DNA from: Purshia tridentata
Taxonomy: Eukaryota > Streptophyta > Magnoliopsida > Rosales > Rosaceae
Assembly (NCBI GenBank): GCA_003254885.1
Contig: QANT01008984.1
Location: 30,472 to 94,471 of the forward strand
DNA length: 64,000 bases
Direction: 5' to 3'
Shown here: positions 59,867-64,000 of the stretch, piece after piece
How positions within the stretch are numbered: the stretch's first letter is position 1
How the letters are laid out: each line of letters starts with the position of its first letter
The notes under the pieces: model-generated
The model's database searches: none
Told to the model about the DNA's origin: nothing
The model's input: only the letters and a program-made list of their open reading frames with translations
Translations under genes and position numbers: made by a program

Positions 59867-62676
59867 ATGGCGGATCTGTACGGAGCAGCACGGGACTCCG
59901 AGGACATCTCAAACATACTCAGCCAACTCCTCCACGGCTCCTCCGCTTCTTCCTCCTCTTCTTCTTGCATGCCCTTCAAGACCGCCACTTTCATGCATCT
60001 AATACATTCGTCAACGCCACCCCACCATATGGAGTCGTCTGAGCTCTTCATTTCGGAGCCTCCTTTAGCTCGATCGGCCGACCTCTCCGACTCTGATCGG
60101 CGAGTCGTGGACGGGAACTCCACTGCGGTGTTGCAGTCCTCGTCCGGTTTCAATTTCTCCGATTCCGGCGGCTATTTTCCGGCAAAGGTGAAAGAATGCA
60201 TTGAGTGTGACTCCAACACGACCTTGAATCGAAATAGGAATTCGTCTGAGAATGATCTCGGTGACTTTAGCTGTGAAGATAGTGAGGTATTTCTTTTTGT
60301 TTTTTCTTTATTTTCTGAATTCTGCTTGGTTGCTGAGAAAATTCAGTGGAAAAGTTGGAGCACAGACAACTTTGAATATTAAATAAATAAAAACGACATA
60401 GTAAGAAAAGAGGAAAAAAAAAAAAGATGGAATTTTTGCTTTTCTTATTGTTTTTGTATCAGTTGTTCAACCTTAATTACGTGGAAATTTGAAATCTTTG
60501 GGTGGTTTTGGTGGAATTAGAAGGGTCCCGAGGCTTCAGAGGTGCGATTAAACCCAGCCCCGCCACGTAGTTTATCCAAGAGGACCAGAGCTGCTGAGGT
60601 CCATAATCTGTCGGAAAAGGTAGGGTCTTTTTTTCCCTTGTGTGTTTTTTGGACCATTGAAAAGGGTGGGTTGGGTCTCAAGGTTTAGGATTTGAGTCTG
60701 TGACAAATGGGATTTTGATTTGTGGGTTGTTTTGATTGGTGGACAGAGAAGGAGGAGTAGGATTAATGAGAAAATGAAAGCCTTGCAGAACCTGATTCCA
60801 AATTCTAACAAGGTACACTCTTGTCCAAAAACTTGTACAGCCCTTTCATGTGCTTTATTTTTCAAATGATTAATTGCATTGGTCTTTTTTTTTTGTTAGA
60901 CGGATAAGGCTTCAATGCTGGATGAAGCAATTGAATATTTGAAGCAGCTCCAGCTTCAAGTACAGGTGAGATTGTTTTCACTCTTCGGGGAATATAATTC
61001 TGGTAGCAGTTTAATTCTTTTGGTCTTATTCTGAAAACATTTTTACCCCAAAACATTTTTGATAACATTAAGAGCAATTGCTTTAGATATCCTTTTCAAA
61101 GATAATCATGTTGACTAGCATAAATATTTAACTATGCAGTTGATATTCTGTTGTTTAATTAAAATTTAAAATGGATTCTACTGAGTGCTATTGTTGCTGC
61201 TTGGTCCGGCAATAAGATGTGACACACTTAAAGAGCCAACTTTGCTCTCAAGCAGGATTGAGTAACTATTGTTTTTGTTTATTGCTAACTAGATTTAAAA
61301 TTAACAAAAGTTGGCAACTAGTTTTGGTGAAGCACTTAATGTAAACCTGATATTGCATTCCTAACAAGCCTGTCTAAACTGTGCTGCAGTATTTCTTAAT
61401 ATACAACAAATGGCTTACATTGCCTATCTAGTAGGCCTCTCAAACTAAATGAAAAGTTATATAACATGCTACATGCTATGCATTATTAGATTAACATTGT
61501 TCTGGCATCACTGTTTGACACCAAAAGGTATTCTTTGATATTTCCTGAAGAACCCATTCAACTCATCCTGCAACCTTTATTATGTATGGACTTGAAAACT
61601 ATAGGGACTTGGCTGTCTTTCATCCATGATCTGACATGACATCAAATTTTCTGTTTCTGCGTGACCTAGGTCATCTTTCTCTTATCATATGCTTGACGAG
61701 GGAAGGTTGTCTTGACCTTTGTTTCTGGGAATTCCTTGAAAGAGTAATAGTGTAAATGGTTCATCTCTTCTTGTGGTGTCATGTCTTCATGTATTGCTCT
61801 TATCATGAGCCAAACCTTAGTTAACATTATTAATCCTGTTCTCCAATGATGCACAATTTTATTTTCTACACAAATAGTCAAATGCAAAGGAGGGGAAAGC
61901 TTGTTAATTGAGAACTAACAGTATTTGGGTTTCACTTCAAAGATTTCTGGTGTTCTACCAAAAATGCATGTATTACTTTTAGGTGGGAAATTATATGACC
62001 AACAGCTAAACTAGGTTCTGTCTTGTCTATGAGACTGCTACTTCAGATGTTGTTTCTGTATACATCCTTCATTCCTCCCTCTTTCATAATGCAGAAAGAG
62101 TCAAGGACCGAAATTTCATTTTTCATAATAAAGCTGATATACTTTCTCCTTCTGCTTGTATTTGCAGATGCTAACAATGAGAAATGGATTGAGTTTGCAT
62201 CCAATGTGCTTACCAGGAGTTGTGCAGCCTATAGAGTTGCCTCATATGGGGTTGGACTGTGATGAAGGAAGTAATAAAATTCTGAAATCTAGCAAAGAAG
62301 TAAGCCCATTTTATGGGAGTGCAGAGAACTCGATGCAATCTGTTTTTAATATTTCCAGTGGATGCACAATCTCAAATCAGCAAATGGTCATACCTTCAGT
62401 TGCAAATGTCCCAACTTCGGAAGCCTCATTTGCTTTTGAACCACCAGTTCGGGCTAACTATGGACCCTTCAGTATTCCCACCTCTTCTAAGGTAACTCTA
62501 GCATGACTGCTCAAGTAATTTATTAGAATTTTGATGACTAATGCTGATCATTGACTTGCTTTGTGAAGGAACTCTTTGGTGACCGTGAACCACAACCAAA
62601 ATTAGATTGCAGTAGAACTGGGAAAAACTCTTCATCAGATGTTGATATTTTATCCTCGAAGAGACCGGATGTATGA
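59867..62676 (+). CDS. ALC/SPT: SPATULA/ALCATRAZ-type bHLH transcription factor
   Basis: In Arabidopsis SPT and ALC direct carpel margin and fruit dehiscence-zone development. Exons 59867-60286, 60521-60619, 60747-60812, 60900-60965, 62168-62491 and 62569-62676 (GT-AG) give 360 residues. An N-terminal amphipathic segment (SEDISNILSQLLHG) and Ser-rich acidic region (SENDLGDFSCEDSE) match the family's activation part. The basic region EVHNLSEKRRRSRINEKM has the His-x3-Glu-x3-Arg pattern expected for G-box binding. The HLH with KTDKASMLDEAIEYLKQLQLQVQ is nearly invariant in SPT/ALC and PIF relatives. No PIF-type phytochrome-binding APB motif was seen, which favours SPT/ALC over PIF. The downstream MLTMRNGLSLHPMCLPG motif supports SPT/ALC. 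Exon 2 shows tandem TAG-AAG acceptors. Whether it is SPT or ALC needs a tree. Confidence 0.92.
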
Positions 62677-64000
62677 CATTGCAGCCTTTTTTCAGACACT
62701 TCATTAGTTTTGTTCAACCAAGAAAAGACCATGATCCTCTAAATAGCTGACATTTTTCACACTTAATCAGGTTATGTATATTTAATATTTTGCAAGTGTA
62801 ACGGGTTGACACAATTGCAGACTTTTACTGTTGAATTGTTGATACTTCTTAATTTATAATTGTATAAAAATACTCAGCAGTCCTGGTATTTATCATTTTA
62901 TAAAGCCATGGTCTTTTGTAGCTTGGATGGAAGTCGCAATTGCTGCACTTTTTGAGCTAAATTATGTGTCAGGAAGAGTTGGGTTGACAAATGATGGTCT
63001 GTGGTGTCTGCTAATCTTGGTTTCATCATTTTGTAATTCTACTGTTTAACGAGTGATAGGAGGTCCAAAAGCTCAGGGGTCTCCTTCATGGCTTCATCCA
63101 CCCCATGATCTCCTTACTAAAACAATAGTCCAAAGAGCAATGGAAACCCAAGAATGAAGAATAAAGCTTGTAGCTGAAATCGTTCCCGAAACCGACACTC
63201 TCCAACTCAATGACGAATAAAGCTGCTCGTTGATTTAAAATATGTTTTTTTAAAAAGGTTGTAGATGTTAATAAGCATGTTTGTGACAAATAACTGCTTC
63301 GTCTGTGAAGATCTTACAGGGCTAAAGAAGAAGAAGAGGGCTTTCAGCAATGGAAACGCTGTGAGTGAGAAGGATGGGATGATTTCGCTGGCAGTTTCGC
63401 TGTCAGATTTTCTTTTGAAACGCAAATCGAAAGTAACCGACGTATCATGGCTGCTGCTGCTTTTAACTTCTTATTGTGTCAGTCCAAAAACAACTTCTTA
63501 TTTTGTCGCATCTATGCTTCATTTGTCCGCCGACTTCACTGAAATTTACAAGAATGCCACTGATTCATATTGAAACTCTTCATTGCTTAATTTTGTGGAG
63601 GATGTTGAATGTTGCCACATGTTTGATATTTTGGAAAATTTTAAATTTTGCTTTAAATTTCAAAACCCATTTGTTTTTTTAGGCTTTAATAATAATCATT
63701 CATCTTCTTAGATTTATCTCCTTCGCTACATTAGTATTATTAAAATTCATTTTTCATTTTCTTCCAATCTTATCTTAAACTTCTCCTTTACTTCTAATTT
63801 GTTGTGTTATTAATGAAACACTCACGAAATAAGAGTAATGATGTAATTTACTTAAATATATTATATAAATTTTAAGAAAAAATTCAAAAGAGCACATAAC
63901 TTGTCCCCCACGTGACTCCGCATATGGTCAAATCATTATTTAATAGATTTGCTTTCATCATATAACAATTAAAACATACAAAGAAGTGAACAATAAACTT
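62677..64000. other. 3' flank of the bHLH gene, nothing recognised
   Basis: Likely 3' untranslated region then AT-rich spacer to the window end. Small frames (for example 63265-63573) have no family features. Confidence 0.4.

Noticed and set aside
43389-62676. Biosynthetic or regulatory gene cluster made of BAHD, NAC, RING and bHLH genes
   Set aside because: These are unrelated single-copy plant families with independent promoters; shared strand alone is not evidence of a cluster.
1-64000. CRISPR arrays, prokaryotic operons, viral insertions
   Set aside because: None seen: no regularly spaced repeats, no ribosome-binding-site-led gene runs and no viral protein motifs; the genes are spliced plant genes.

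Overview
The window is nuclear DNA from a flowering plant. It carries intron-containing genes with GT-AG splice sites, AT-rich spacers, many small inverted-repeat transposons, and plant-specific families (WOX, NAC, BAHD, clade A PP2C, SPATULA/ALCATRAZ bHLH, CBM49 cellulase). Compact introns and the protein sequences suggest a eudicot, plausibly Rosaceae/Prunus-like; the genus is an inference and was not tested.

Layout: ten protein-coding genes. (1) <78-2105 (+), 3' two-thirds of a GH9 endoglucanase with a C-terminal CBM49. (2) 4421-5533 (-), an intronless clade A-like PP2C phosphatase with two altered metal-site residues. (3) 8858-11795 (+), a leucine-rich-repeat (RNI-like) protein. (4) 12742-19875 (-), a 19-exon long-chain acyl-CoA synthetase of the LACS4 type, convergent with gene 3. 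(5) 34250-35334 (+), WOX4, behind a 14.4-kb gene-free interval. (6) 38957-42400 (+), a poly(A)-binding protein. (7) 43389-44777 (+), a single-exon BAHD acyltransferase. (8) 45765-48118 (+), a divergent NAC-domain protein. (9) 54039-57892 (+), an MBR/RHG1A-type RING-H2 ubiquitin ligase with a 5'UTR intron. (10) 59867-62676 (+), an SPT/ALC-type bHLH factor. I rebuilt every multi-exon model by hand from reading frame and GT-AG junctions. All stay in frame, but none has transcript support here.

The genes are not an operon or a cluster with one pathway. Two loose themes are visible: wall and surface metabolism (cellulase, LACS, BAHD) and developmental or ABA-type regulation (WOX4, SPT/ALC, NAC, PP2C). 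Neither is evidence of joint function.

Spacers hold several small DNA transposons: a foldback with 9-bp target duplications (2952-3339), a foldback abutting the PP2C stop (3923-4409), a nested pair of TTA/TAA-flanked elements (22117-24125 with 23385-24097 inside), two related elements (15417-15650 and 30651-30903), and one at 58701-59248. I found no rRNA, tRNA, CRISPR array or viral gene, and no clearly undescribed system. The strongest leads are the PP2C metal-site changes, the oligo(A) tracts in the PABP leader, the atypical BAHD and NAC signature motifs, and the small uORF at WOX4.
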